A stretch of DNA of 64,000 nt, taken from the NCBI RefSeq assembly GCF_015864665.1, contig NZ_JADYWU010000001.1, positions 682,001 through 746,000 on the forward strand, given 5' to 3'. Each line of letters starts with the position of its first letter. Within the stretch, counting starts at the first letter, position 1. A model generated the notes under the pieces. The model made no database searches and was not told the origin of the DNA. It saw nothing but the letters and a program-made list of their open reading frames with translations. This document shows, in pieces, positions 1 to 8,416 of the stretch. Source of the DNA: Salinibacterium sp. SWN167. GTDB taxonomy: Bacteria > Actinomycetota > Actinomycetes > Actinomycetales > Microbacteriaceae. The translations under genes and the position numbers were made by a program.

Positions 1-234
1 GCCGGCTTCGGTGAGTTCCATGCCACGCGGCGTGCGGGCGACGAGGGCGATGTTCAGCCGGGCTTCGCTGCGCTTGAGGTGCTGGGTGATGGCGGGCTGG
101 CTGAAACCAAGTCGGCGAGCGGCTGCCGAAACGCTACCGGTCTCTTGGATGGCAACGAGGATGCGCAGCATGTGGAGGTCGAGCGCACGCGTCAGTTCGT
201 CAAGGGTGGCGGTGTCGTGCGGTGCGTCCTTCAT
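1..234 (-). CDS. LysR-family transcriptional regulator (N-terminal part, cut by window edge)
   Basis: The first 78 codons are visible, beginning at the ATG at 234 and reading off the left edge. They hold a LysR-type winged helix-turn-helix: a lead helix LDLHMLRILVAIQETG followed by SVSAAARRLGFSQPAITQHL, the usual DNA-reading helix. The effector-binding half lies outside the window, so the ligand and targets cannot be told. It is divergent from the lipoprotein gene at 358, so either that gene or one to the left of the window could be its target. The assignment to LysR is firm; anything more specific is not supported. Confidence 0.88.
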   Translation of the reverse strand, partial: MKDAPHDTATLDELTRALDLHMLRILVAIQETGSVSAAARRLGFSQPAITQHLKRSEARLNIALVARTPRGMELTEAG

Positions 235-276
235 AACGACACCTTATGGGTAAACAGCACCTGCATAACGTTACAG
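232..276. promoter_or_regulatory. Possible LysR-type operator region in divergent promoter
   Basis: Just upstream of the LysR start is an inverted repeat CATAA-N7-TTATG (232-248), which contains a T-N11-A core of the LysR type. About 20 bases further is the palindrome TAACGTTA (266-273). Both lie in the 123-base gap between the LysR gene and the lipoprotein at 358. Autoregulation from this gap is usual in the family; the site itself is inferred from symmetry only. Confidence 0.35.
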
Positions 277-357
277 AATGATTAACTTTGGCTATGGGGC
301 GCGACGCAGCCCTTTCGGGGGCGGGCCGAATCGCGACCGGAAAAGTACTCTTAAATC

Positions 358-1425
358 ATGACAAGTTCTCGACGCCTGCCCGCACTCCTCTCGGGCGCCG
401 TAGCTCTTTCCCTCGTTTTGAGCGGTTGCTCACTGATCGAGCAGGCCGTGACCTCAGCAGGGGAGGGGGTAATTGCTCACGCTGCGCTGTCTCGGATGGT
501 TTCAGAGCTGGCGGAACTAGAGGGTGTGAACGAGGCGTCGTACGACTACACGAGCGATTCCGCGTCAAGGAATGTGGGGGACGTCAGCGTGATAGCGACG
601 CCGGAGGTCCACAGCGCCCAGCTGGAGCGAATTGCTGAACAATTTCGCGGGGGCTATACCGGTGTCGAGCAAGCCGCGTTCTTGCCGCGCTTCACACTGG
701 AGCTCGCCGACAATCCGGCCGGAGCTCTAGAGACACAGGGTCTTCCTGAGTCTGCTGAAGCCTTTGTGGCAAATTTTGAGTTCTGGCGAGCGGTGTCCAC
801 CGCAGCGGGGACCGAGCTCAGCGTAAACGTGCAGACCGTCGACGGCTTCGGCGGGAATTCACGCTCAGTTTTCGTTCCAGATGAATCAGATTTCGATGCG
901 GCGGCAGACCGTGTCGTGGAAAATTACGCAGCGCTACAACAGCTCGCGAGCGAATCTGAGCCGAACCGCACGAGCTGGTTTGTGGCCGGCATTTATTCGC
1001 CAGAGGAACTCGCTCCGCTTGAGTTTGTGGAACTCGTTACCGATCTTCGCGCAGTGATCCCGTTGCGGGATAACTCGAAGGTTGGTGACTCAAGCTTTGG
1101 CGACGCGGACTATCCGGAAGGGTTCACGGCCACATGGGCAACCCCCGGAGTGCTTGACGGGATCTCCGAGATTTCTGTTTCGAGCAACGAGTATTCCGAT
1201 GAGGCGTGGCAGAAGGCACTTGCAGCTGCGACTCGCACTGGGCAGTTCGAGAACGTCAACTTTCTCTTTCGCGCGGGCGACCGCGGCTTCAGCTTCCATA
1301 CCTCCGCGTGTAGCGGATTAGTGGAGGCTGCTGCCAACGACGACATTTTCTTCCAGGCTGTTTCCTCCTCCGGAGCACAGCTTGCTCTCGGCGCTGGCCC
1401 CGGCGTGTGCTTCCCCGAGCAGTGA
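358..1425 (+). CDS. Putative lipoprotein, paralogue of the next gene
   Basis: A 355-residue secreted protein with a type II signal peptide and lipobox LSGC, so Cys24 is the likely lipidated residue. No known catalytic motif is visible. It resembles the next gene along its length: both have Cys24, a central FxxWRA segment followed by a run ending in a variable loop, and a C-terminal RxFxFHTSxCxG motif with a final Cys near the end. The four bases before the ATG hold no ribosome site, while a TACTCT hexamer ends 6 bases before it, so a leaderless transcript is likely. I do not recognise the family; function unknown. Confidence 0.8.
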   Translation: MTSSRRLPALLSGAVALSLVLSGCSLIEQAVTSAGEGVIAHAALSRMVSELAELEGVNEASYDYTSDSASRNVGDVSVIATPEVHSAQLERIAEQFRGGYTGVEQAAFLPRFTLELADNPAGALETQGLPESAEAFVANFEFWRAVSTAAGTELSVNVQTVDGFGGNSRSVFVPDESDFDAAADRVVENYAALQQLASESEPNRTSWFVAGIYSPEELAPLEFVELVTDLRAVIPLRDNSKVGDSSFGDADYPEGFTATWATPGVLDGISEISVSSNEYSDEAWQKALAAATRTGQFENVNFLFRAGDRGFSFHTSACSGLVEAAANDDIFFQAVSSSGAQLALGAGPGVCFPEQ

Positions 1426-1477
1426 CGCCGATAGCGGTCCGGGGTGGCTTCGCGACGGCAAAAGAAGAGGATGAGCA

Positions 1478-2641
1478 TTGAGTTTTCAGCGGCGGATTGT
1501 GAGCGCACTGGCGGCGCTGTCGTTACTTGTTCCCGCGCTGGCGGGGTGCTCGTTCATGAACGATGACGCAACCGATCTTGACAGTGCCGGGCTGGTCGCG
1601 TCGTACGAGGAGTTCCTTGCCGAGAGTGCCACTCAACTAAGGGAAATTGAGGGCATCGGGGAAGTCTCGCAAGCCCCGATCTCGGGTGCGTTGTGGGATA
1701 GCTCCGTCATGATCGATGTCGAGGTGAGTGAGGAGTTCGCTGAGGCCCAAACGGTTGCCGTCGTCGAAACGCTGCGCCGGGTATCCGACAGCTATCCCTT
1801 GTACGGCATCCCGGTAGCGTTCACGATTCGGGTGGCGGGAGAATCCAGCGGTCGTTTTCGGGTGGCCGGCCTCGGACTTCACCCAGACTTCGTCATCAGC
1901 AACTTCAACTATTGGCGAGCGCTCGAGCAAGCGCTCGGCGCTGAGCTGACGATGGTGCTGTTAACCGACGACTACGACGAGGTTTCGTACGCGCGAATCA
2001 TAGGCCCAGGCAACGGCGCGGTCTCGCGAGAAGCTATCGCTCAGGTGGTGATCAATTATGACGCGCTCGCGACAGTGTCTTCGGCACAGGGCAGCGGTGG
2101 CACCGGCGTGGCTGCAGCGCAGGGTAACGAGTACGAGACGTGGGCGCTCCCAGGGCTCAATGCCTCTGGCCACCTACCGCCGAGGGATGTCATCGAACTC
2201 GTTGCCGCTCTCGGCCGCTCTTTTCCGTTGCAAGAGAATGCGTGGCTCGGCCTCGACTACGACTACGACTATCCGGCCGCTCTCGCCGCGGCTGGCGCGC
2301 TGGTGCAGTGGACGGACAACGAAGCTGCACTGCACGGCCGAGAGGTCGCAGTCAACAGCGCTGAGTACCGCGATGACGAGTGGCCGGCAATCGTCGCCGC
2401 TGCCGCAGATGCTGCCCAGGTCGCGGGCTTTGACTTCGGCTACGTGTCGCCCGAACGCGAGTTCCGTTTTCACACTTCCCCCTGCGAGGGCACGATCGAG
2501 CAGACAGCCGACGACGAACTGCTCTTCGCTACGCTGCGTGAAGATGGTGTCGCCTCGCTCGAAAGGCTAGCGCCGGGGCGCTGTGTCCCCGAGTATCCGC
2601 AGTCGTGGGGTGGCGGTTCTGCGTCTGGCGACGGGTCGTGA
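1478..2641 (+). CDS. Putative lipoprotein, second member of tandem pair
   Basis: A 387-residue protein with a signal peptide and lipobox LAGC, again with Cys24 as the lipidation site. I chose the TTG start at 1478 because it gives the signal peptide and has AAGAAGAGG about 7 bases upstream; the ATG at 1471 is in another frame. It shares FNYWRA, the REFRFHTSPCEG motif and a late PGxCxPE segment with its upstream neighbour, 52 bases away, so the pair is a tandem duplication that has diverged. The body looks like repeated alpha/beta modules with acidic tracts. No function can be assigned. Confidence 0.8.
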   Translation: MSFQRRIVSALAALSLLVPALAGCSFMNDDATDLDSAGLVASYEEFLAESATQLREIEGIGEVSQAPISGALWDSSVMIDVEVSEEFAEAQTVAVVETLRRVSDSYPLYGIPVAFTIRVAGESSGRFRVAGLGLHPDFVISNFNYWRALEQALGAELTMVLLTDDYDEVSYARIIGPGNGAVSREAIAQVVINYDALATVSSAQGSGGTGVAAAQGNEYETWALPGLNASGHLPPRDVIELVAALGRSFPLQENAWLGLDYDYDYPAALAAAGALVQWTDNEAALHGREVAVNSAEYRDDEWPAIVAAAADAAQVAGFDFGYVSPEREFRFHTSPCEGTIEQTADDELLFATLREDGVASLERLAPGRCVPEYPQSWGGGSASGDGS

Positions 2642-2672
2642 CGTTTGTGTCTCCCAGCAGTAACCCAGCACA

Positions 2673-2690
2673 GTCACGCCTAGGGCGAAC
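2673..2690 (+). promoter_or_regulatory. ClgR-type operator upstream of clpC
   Basis: The sequence CGCCTAGGGCG (2677-2687) followed by AAC is a CGC-N5-GCG palindrome. It fits the actinobacterial ClgR consensus as I recall it (CGCYNANRGCG flanked by A/T and ending WWS). It lies about 80 bases before the clpC start. ClgR is the known activator of clpC and clpP genes in Corynebacterium, Mycobacterium and Streptomyces, so both place and sequence agree. Confidence 0.55.
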
Positions 2691-2769
2691 AGCGGACTAT
2701 TTCGCGATTTCTCTGGTTAGTCTCTTTACATCGGTACCGAATCTGTAGCGGTATCTAAGGAGTGAAGAG

Positions 2770-5247
2770 ATGTTTGAGAGATTTACCGACCGCGCCCGTC
2801 GTGTAGTCGTTTTGGCCCAAGAAGAGGCCAAGATGCTCAACCACAACTACATCGGCACAGAGCACATTTTGCTTGGCCTCATCCACGAGGGTGAAGGCGT
2901 TGCCGCAAAGGCGCTTGAGTCTTTGGGTATTTCGCTCGACTCCGTGCGCGAGCAAGTGCAAGACATTATTGGTCAGGGTCAGCAGCAGCCGACCGGCCAC
3001 ATCCCCTTTACGCCGCGTGCCAAGAAGGTACTTGAACTGAGCCTGCGCGAAGCGCTGCAGCTCGGTCACAACTACATCGGCACCGAGCACATCCTGTTGG
3101 GTCTCATCCGCGAGGGTGAAGGCGTTGCCGCTCAGGTTCTCGTGAAGCTTGGCGCTGACCTCAACAAGGTTCGCCAGCAGGTCATCCAGCTCCTCGGTAG
3201 CTTCCAGGGCAAGGAAGCCGTTGCCGTTGGTGGCAACGAATCTGCGCCCGACAAGGGATCGCAGGTTCTTGACCAGTTCGGCCGCAACCTCACTCAGGCG
3301 GCTCGCGATGGCAAGCTCGACCCCGTCATCGGTCGCGAGAAGGAGATGGAACGCGTTATGCAGATCCTCTCCCGCCGCACCAAGAACAACCCCGTGCTCA
3401 TCGGTGAACCCGGTGTCGGTAAGACGGCTGTTGTTGAAGGCCTCGCCAACGCGATCGTTGCTGGTGACGTTCCCGAGACGCTGAAAGACAAGCAGCTCTA
3501 CTCGCTCGACCTCGGAAGCCTCATCGCTGGCAGCCGTTACCGCGGTGACTTCGAAGAGCGCCTCAAGAAGGTCACCAAGGAGATCCGCACCCGCGGCGAC
3601 ATCATCGTCTTCATCGACGAGATCCACAGCCTCGTGGGTGCCGGTGCTGCTGAAGGTGCCATCGACGCAGCATCCATCCTCAAGCCGCTTCTGGCTCGTG
3701 GCGAGCTCCAGACCATTGGTGCAACGACCCTCGACGAATACCGCAAGCACTTTGAGAAGGATGCCGCGCTTGAGCGCCGCTTCCAGTCCGTGCAGGTGCA
3801 CGAACCTAACCTTCCGCACACCATCAACATCCTCAAGGGACTGCGCGACAAGTACGAGTCGTTCCACAAGGTATCCATCACCGACGGAGCCATTGTTGCC
3901 GCAGCGAACCTCGCCGACCGTTACGTCGCCGATCGTTTCCTGCCTGACAAGGCCATCGACCTGCTCGACGAAGCCGGCGCACGCCTGCGTCTGTCGATCC
4001 TGTCGGCACCTCCTGAGCTGCGCGAATTCGACGACAAGATCGCCGACGTCCGCTCGCGCAAGGAAGGCGCCATCGAAGACCAAGACTTCGAGAAGGCTGC
4101 AAGCCTGCGCGACGAAGAGAAGAAGCTGCTCGGAGAGCGCCTGCGCCTCGAGAAGCAGTGGAAGTCGGGCGACGTCGGCGCGAGCGGAATCGTGGATGAA
4201 GGTCTGATTGCCGAAGTTCTGGCAGCAGCAACCGGCATCCCCGTCTTCAAGCTCACCGAAGAAGAGTCCAGCCGCCTTATCTTCATGGAGAAGGCACTCC
4301 ACATGCGCGTTATCGGTCAAGAGGAAGCCGTCTCGGTTCTCTCCAAGACCATCCGTCGCACCCGTGCTGGCCTCAAGGACCCCAACCGCCCCAGTGGTTC
4401 GTTCATCTTCGCCGGCCCGACCGGTGTAGGAAAGACCGAGCTTGCCAAGGCGCTCGCAGAGTTCCTCTTTGATGACGAGAACGCCCTCATTTCGCTCGAC
4501 ATGAGTGAATACGGCGAAAAGCACACCGTGTCACGTCTGTTCGGTGCCCCTCCCGGATTCGTAGGATTCGAAGAGGGCGGCCAGCTCACCGAGAAGGTGC
4601 GCCGCAAGCCGTTCAGCGTTGTGCTCTTCGACGAAATCGAGAAGGCTCACCCCGACATCTTCAACTCGCTCCTGCAGATCCTCGAAGAGGGTCGCTTGAC
4701 CGACGGCCAGGGTCGCGTGGTGGACTTCAAGAACACCGTCATCATCATGACCACCAACTTGGGTACCAAGGACATCACCGCTGGTCCCATGGGCTTCCAG
4801 GTGGAAGGTGACTCGGCAACGAGCTACGACCGCATGCGCGGCAAGGTTGTTGAAGAACTCAAGAAGCACTTCAAGCCTGAGTTCCTCAACCGTGTTGACG
4901 AGACCATCGTCTTCCCGCAGCTCAACAAGCCTGAATTGCTGCAGATCGTTGACCTCTTCATCAAGCGTCTCTCTGAGCGCATGATGGATCGCGACCTCAC
5001 CGTCGAGATCACTGCCCCCGCCAAGGAGCGCCTCATCGAAGTCGGGTTCGACCCCGCCCTCGGTGCCCGACCGCTTCGCCGCGCAGTGCAGCACGAAGTG
5101 GAAGACGCGCTCAGCGAGAAGATCCTCCACGGCGAGCTCAACGCCGGCGACCACGTGCACGTTGACTTCGTTGACAACAAGTTCGTGTTCGTCACGAGCC
5201 GCCAGCCCGGTCTCCCCGAAAAGGAGCCGGCTGAGGTCGAGGCCTAA
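2770..5247 (+). CDS. clpC: ATP-dependent Clp protease ATP-binding subunit ClpC
   Basis: This is the Hsp100 unfoldase that feeds substrates to ClpP in the cytoplasm. The 825-residue length is normal. The N-domain has two repeats, each with [14 protein letters not shown]. The first AAA+ module has Walker A GEPGVGKT near residue 212. A UVR-like coiled segment (residues about 420-455, [17 protein letters not shown]) sits between the modules. The second AAA+ module has Walker A GPTGVGKT near 548, followed by the ClpB D2-small domain. A strong site (AAGGAGTGAAGAG) precedes the ATG. A ClgR-type box upstream suggests stress-linked control. Nothing is missing or odd. Confidence 0.97.
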   Translation: MFERFTDRARRVVVLAQEEAKMLNHNYIGTEHILLGLIHEGEGVAAKALESLGISLDSVREQVQDIIGQGQQQPTGHIPFTPRAKKVLELSLREALQLGHNYIGTEHILLGLIREGEGVAAQVLVKLGADLNKVRQQVIQLLGSFQGKEAVAVGGNESAPDKGSQVLDQFGRNLTQAARDGKLDPVIGREKEMERVMQILSRRTKNNPVLIGEPGVGKTAVVEGLANAIVAGDVPETLKDKQLYSLDLGSLIAGSRYRGDFEERLKKVTKEIRTRGDIIVFIDEIHSLVGAGAAEGAIDAASILKPLLARGELQTIGATTLDEYRKHFEKDAALERRFQSVQVHEPNLPHTINILKGLRDKYESFHKVSITDGAIVAAANLADRYVADRFLPDKAIDLLDEAGARLRLSILSAPPELREFDDKIADVRSRKEGAIEDQDFEKAASLRDEEKKLLGERLRLEKQWKSGDVGASGIVDEGLIAEVLAAATGIPVFKLTEEESSRLIFMEKALHMRVIGQEEAVSVLSKTIRRTRAGLKDPNRPSGSFIFAGPTGVGKTELAKALAEFLFDDENALISLDMSEYGEKHTVSRLFGAPPGFVGFEEGGQLTEKVRRKPFSVVLFDEIEKAHPDIFNSLLQILEEGRLTDGQGRVVDFKNTVIIMTTNLGTKDITAGPMGFQVEGDSATSYDRMRGKVVEELKKHFKPEFLNRVDETIVFPQLNKPELLQIVDLFIKRLSERMMDRDLTVEITAPAKERLIEVGFDPALGARPLRRAVQHEVEDALSEKILHGELNAGDHVHVDFVDNKFVFVTSRQPGLPEKEPAEVEA

Positions 5248-5373
5248 ACCTCACCGCAGACGACAAGTGGCTGGGCTGCACCTCACGGTGTCGGCTCAGC
5301 TACTTCGTCGTTAACGCGCAGGCATGACGTGGCAGACAGCCTCCAGCAGACGGCCAGCGGATGTTCGGCGAAA

Positions 5374-5391
5374 CCCGCACGCGAGTGCGGG
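5374..5391 (+). terminator. GC-rich hairpin between clpC and the acetyltransferase
   Basis: A perfect 7-bp stem CCCGCAC / GTGCGGG closes on a GCGA (GNRA) tetraloop. It lies 127 bases after the clpC stop and 33 bases before the next start. No T-run follows, so it could be an actinobacterial terminator without a U-tract or an RNA processing element. Confidence 0.35.
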
Positions 5392-5423
5392 GTGTGCGCG
5401 GCCCTGAGCGGTAGCGTTAGCGC

Positions 5424-5927
5424 GTGACCACATTCACCATCCGCCCGGCTACGACATCCGACGTACGGGTCATCCAGAGGCTCGTGGAGCCGCTCGTTAA
5501 CCAGCGCATCCTGCTCGGCAAGGATCTCGTGGTGTTCTACGAAGCGGTGCAAGAGTTTCGCGTTGCGGTGTCGCCGCAGGGCGAGGTCATCGGATGCGGT
5601 GCTCTGCACGTGATGTGGCACGACTTGGCCGAGGTGCGAACGCTTGCTGTCGCCTCCGAATGGTTGGGCGCCGGTGTCGGTCATGCGTTGCTCGACCAGA
5701 TCGAGCACGACGCCAAGATGCTCGGCCTTGAACGCCTGTTTTGTCTCACGTTTGAGACCGCGTTCTTTGCCCGGCACGGCTTCGAGCCCGTCGAGGAAGA
5801 TCTCGTCGATCCCACGGTGTTTGCGCAGTTGGCGCTCTCGCCCGACGAAGGTATTGCCGAATTCCTTGATCTTTCCCGTGTAAAACCCAATACCCTCGGC
5901 AACACGCGCATGCTGAAGCGTCTTTAG
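5424..5927 (+). CDS. argA: Amino-acid N-acetyltransferase, short ArgA-type
   Basis: A single-domain GNAT protein of 167 residues. It matches the short N-acetylglutamate synthase of actinobacteria (the Rv2747 kind), which makes N-acetylglutamate from glutamate and acetyl-CoA for arginine synthesis. Features of that group are the start FTIRPATTSDV, the LVEPLVNQRILLGKD segment, the VRTLAVASEWLGAGVGHALL acetyl-CoA loop, and the LERLFCLTFETAFFARHGF strand-helix at the C-terminal side. Start is the GTG at 5424. No arginine genes are nearby, which is usual for this gene. Confidence 0.8.
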   Translation: MTTFTIRPATTSDVRVIQRLVEPLVNQRILLGKDLVVFYEAVQEFRVAVSPQGEVIGCGALHVMWHDLAEVRTLAVASEWLGAGVGHALLDQIEHDAKMLGLERLFCLTFETAFFARHGFEPVEEDLVDPTVFAQLALSPDEGIAEFLDLSRVKPNTLGNTRMLKRL

Positions 5928-5953
5928 CGGCCCCAGACGTTTAGCCTTGCGGT

Positions 5954-6580
5954 ATGTCGACGTTCAAGAATCCTGTCGGCCCGCAGTCAAGCAGCGTCTA
6001 CTGGCGCCGGCGCTTGATCGTCGGGCTAGGGCTCCTTGCCGTGATCGCCATCATCTTGCTGATCATCTTCGGCCCTAAGGCGTCGTCGGATACCGCAACC
6101 ACCTCGCCGTCGGCATCGGAAACGGATCCCTCGGCCGCGGAATCCAGCACGCCCGCGGCCACTGATGCCTCTGGTTCGGTCATCTGCGATCCGGCCAAGC
6201 TCACGCTCGAAGCAATCACTGATGATTCGAGTTACAGCGAGGACCAGAACCCGCAGCTGTCATTCTCAATCAAGAGCACCATGACAGAACCGTGCGTTAT
6301 TGAAGCCGGGAGTGACATTCAAGAGTTCGTCATAACGAGCGGTAGCGACGAAATTTGGAACTCGCAGCACTGTCAGACCGAAGGGGAGCCGGCCACCATT
6401 ACGTTGCAGCCTGGCGTCTCCGTGCAATCGAGCTCGATTGAGTGGGACCGCACCCGATCGGCCACAGACACTTGTGAGTCCGACCGCCCCGTTGTCACTG
6501 CGGACGGTGCCAGCTATCACCTCGAGGTCTCTGTTGGCGACATCACGTCAGAGAGCACCAAACAGTTCATTTTGAACTAA
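5954..6580 (+). CDS. Membrane-anchored hypothetical protein
   Basis: A 208-residue protein with a short cytosolic N-terminus rich in basic residues (YWRRR), one membrane helix at about residues 24-43, a Ser/Thr/Glu-rich linker, and an extracytosolic domain with about four Cys (for example VICDPAKL, TEPCVIE, SQHCQTE and TDTCESD) that could form disulfides. It resembles small immunoglobulin-like anchored proteins found widely in Microbacteriaceae, but I do not recognise a named family. It follows the acetyltransferase by 26 bases and may share its transcript. Confidence 0.75.
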   Translation: MSTFKNPVGPQSSSVYWRRRLIVGLGLLAVIAIILLIIFGPKASSDTATTSPSASETDPSAAESSTPAATDASGSVICDPAKLTLEAITDDSSYSEDQNPQLSFSIKSTMTEPCVIEAGSDIQEFVITSGSDEIWNSQHCQTEGEPATITLQPGVSVQSSSIEWDRTRSATDTCESDRPVVTADGASYHLEVSVGDITSESTKQFILN

Positions 6581-6592
6581 CCCGGATTGGTC

Positions 6593-7018
6593 ATGGATTC
6601 TTCATCCTCCTCGGCACAGAGTGCCGAATTCAGTTCCCCTTTGCTCGCTCAAGCTCTTGAGGCTGGCGACCCCGTAGCGGTGGCTCTGGCGCTGCGCAAT
6701 GACCGAGTCATGGTGCCTTTGCTGACGGATACCGACGGCGACGACGCCGCCCCGAACGAGAACGAAGCGCAAGTGCGCGTCTTCCGCCGCGGCGAAGCAG
6801 ATAAGTACATGCTCTTGCTGTTCTCGTCGGTTGACGCCTACGTTGCCATGCTGCCCGAGGAGACTGACCATCAGGTTGTCGCGTATCGCGCGGAGGACTT
6901 GCGTGCGTTCCTCGAGACCAATCGTGGCGTTCTGGAGTCGGTCTGGTTCGACGTTGCAGGCCCCCACACGATGCAAGCATCGCCCGATGACATCCTGGAT
7001 GCCCTCACTCTTTCCTAA
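6593..7018 (+). CDS. SseB-like N-terminal domain protein
   Basis: About 141 residues, soluble. The order ALRNDRVMVPLLTD, a short acidic loop, FRRGEADKYMLLLFSS, then TDHQVVAYRAEDLRAFL and a final WFDVAGPHTMQASPDDI fits the SseB N-terminal fold found in many actinobacterial proteins of unknown role. I prefer the ATG at 6593; a TTG at 6587 is an in-frame alternative two codons earlier. It lies 12 bases after the preceding stop, so it is probably cotranscribed. Confidence 0.65.
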   Translation: MDSSSSSAQSAEFSSPLLAQALEAGDPVAVALALRNDRVMVPLLTDTDGDDAAPNENEAQVRVFRRGEADKYMLLLFSSVDAYVAMLPEETDHQVVAYRAEDLRAFLETNRGVLESVWFDVAGPHTMQASPDDILDALTLS

Positions 7019-7203
7019 CTGAGCCGCTCGCCGAGGTGTTTTCCACAGATATTTGCGGTTCTGGAGGAATCACGCTTCTGACCCAGTTCAGGGGACAAAA
7101 GGTCGAAAATAGACCATTTAAGGCCAATTTCGGCACTCTTTAGGGTTACATCCAGACTCGCACCAGCATCAATGTTATAAACAGGCCTTTCTATCCCCTC
7201 TCT

Positions 7204-8325
7204 GTGACGGTTACTCTGTTCAACGTGGAAGACAACAGTTTCGGTGTGCCAGCGGGATGGTACCCAGACCCTCTGGGGTTGCCCCAGTTGCGCTGGTGGG
7301 ATGCCCAAGCCTGGACTGAGCACACCTCAGATGCACGTGCCCCTATCGTTGTGCAGCCGGCTACCAAGCTGGCGTTCGCCGACGATGACTATGACGACGA
7401 TGTAGATGAGCTTCCGTCGCGACGCGAACAGCGCGATCGCGAACGCTACGACTCGAGTGACTACCTCACGACCGAGACTCGTAGCGAGCCGGAGCCGGAG
7501 ACAGCACCCGTTCACGATGAGCTGAGTGCTCAGCCGCTTCTCGCGATGACGTTGCGTGAACTCGAAGCGCCCGTAGACGACGCGCAGCAGGCCGATGAGC
7601 CGATGCTGCTGCCGAAGTCGGCTAATGCCCACGCGAACACGATGCCTGGTGCATCCACCCTCAGCGCTTTTGCCGAAGAAGAAGCAGCGCCTGAGCGCGA
7701 GATTCGTCAACACCGCACGTACAACGCGGCTGTCTGGCTCATCGCGATCCTTCCGCTTATTCAACTTCTGACCAGCATGTTCCTGATTGCGGGCGCGGGC
7801 CTCGGCGCCAACTTGCCGCTGCTGCTCGTCGTCTGGATCGCTCCTTACTTGGTCGTTTTGGGCCTCGCCGCTTACGACAACCTGCTTCTGCAGGTGTGGG
7901 GCCACGAGGAGCCAGCAAACGCTGCATGGGCATTCTTGACCGCACCGGTTTACTTGGTGGTTCGCGGTCTGCGCACCATGAAGGAGACAGGCAAGGGCAT
8001 CGCGCCGATCGCCACGTGGGCCGGCTCGATCGTGTCTCTGGTTATCGGAATGTTGATCCTTCCTGGTCTCCTAATCTCCTTGATTCCGCAGACGTTCAGC
8101 AACCAGATCGAAAATTCGATTCAGGCTCAAGCTGCGACTCTCGGCGCAAACATCGAACTTTCGTGCCCCGCAACGCCGCCGGTTCTCATGGGGGACACCT
8201 TCACGTGTCGCGCAGTGAAGCCCGCGACCGGCGAGAGCGACTCGATTCTGGTCAGCTTGCAGCGTGAGAACGGCTGGATCAGCTGGCGCGTAGAGGACTG
8301 GGGTCTCTGGACCCTGTTCGGCTAG
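7204..8325 (+). CDS. DUF2510 domain multi-pass membrane protein
   Basis: A 373-residue protein. It opens with a DUF2510 module (PAGWYPDP ... LRWWDAQAWTEHT, about residues 15-40), a small WW-like fold common in actinobacterial membrane proteins. A long acidic, disordered linker follows. Then come hydrophobic helices at about residues 175-210, 220-235 and 275-300. The extracytosolic C-terminal domain has two Cys (LSCPA ... FTCRAV) and ends in VEDWGLWTLFG, like DUF4333-type domains. The GTG at 7204 is taken as start but in-frame GTGs at 7225 and 7246 also fit. A strong terminator follows. Confidence 0.75.
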   Translation: MTVTLFNVEDNSFGVPAGWYPDPLGLPQLRWWDAQAWTEHTSDARAPIVVQPATKLAFADDDYDDDVDELPSRREQRDRERYDSSDYLTTETRSEPEPETAPVHDELSAQPLLAMTLRELEAPVDDAQQADEPMLLPKSANAHANTMPGASTLSAFAEEEAAPEREIRQHRTYNAAVWLIAILPLIQLLTSMFLIAGAGLGANLPLLLVVWIAPYLVVLGLAAYDNLLLQVWGHEEPANAAWAFLTAPVYLVVRGLRTMKETGKGIAPIATWAGSIVSLVIGMLILPGLLISLIPQTFSNQIENSIQAQAATLGANIELSCPATPPVLMGDTFTCRAVKPATGESDSILVSLQRENGWISWRVEDWGLWTLFG

Positions 8326-8349
8326 CCAACAGTTCAGCACCTAGCGTCG

Positions 8350-8383
8350 CAACGGCGGCTCATCCTCGGATGAGCCGCCGTTG
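8350..8383. terminator. Bidirectional terminator between convergent genes
   Basis: A perfect 14-bp inverted repeat, CAACGGCGGCTCAT (8350-8363) and its complement (8370-8383), closes on a 6-base loop. It sits between the convergent DUF2510 gene and radA and probably serves both. Confidence 0.8.
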
Positions 8384-8416
8384 CTGCGTGCTGGGGGAGT
8401 GGCGTGAATGGTCTTC

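Noticed and set aside
2755-4524. 589-residue open frame on the minus strand across clpC
   Set aside because: It is the antisense shadow of a GC-rich gene: it lacks family motifs, ribosome site and proper composition (Asp/Val/Leu-heavy repeats mirroring clpC codons).
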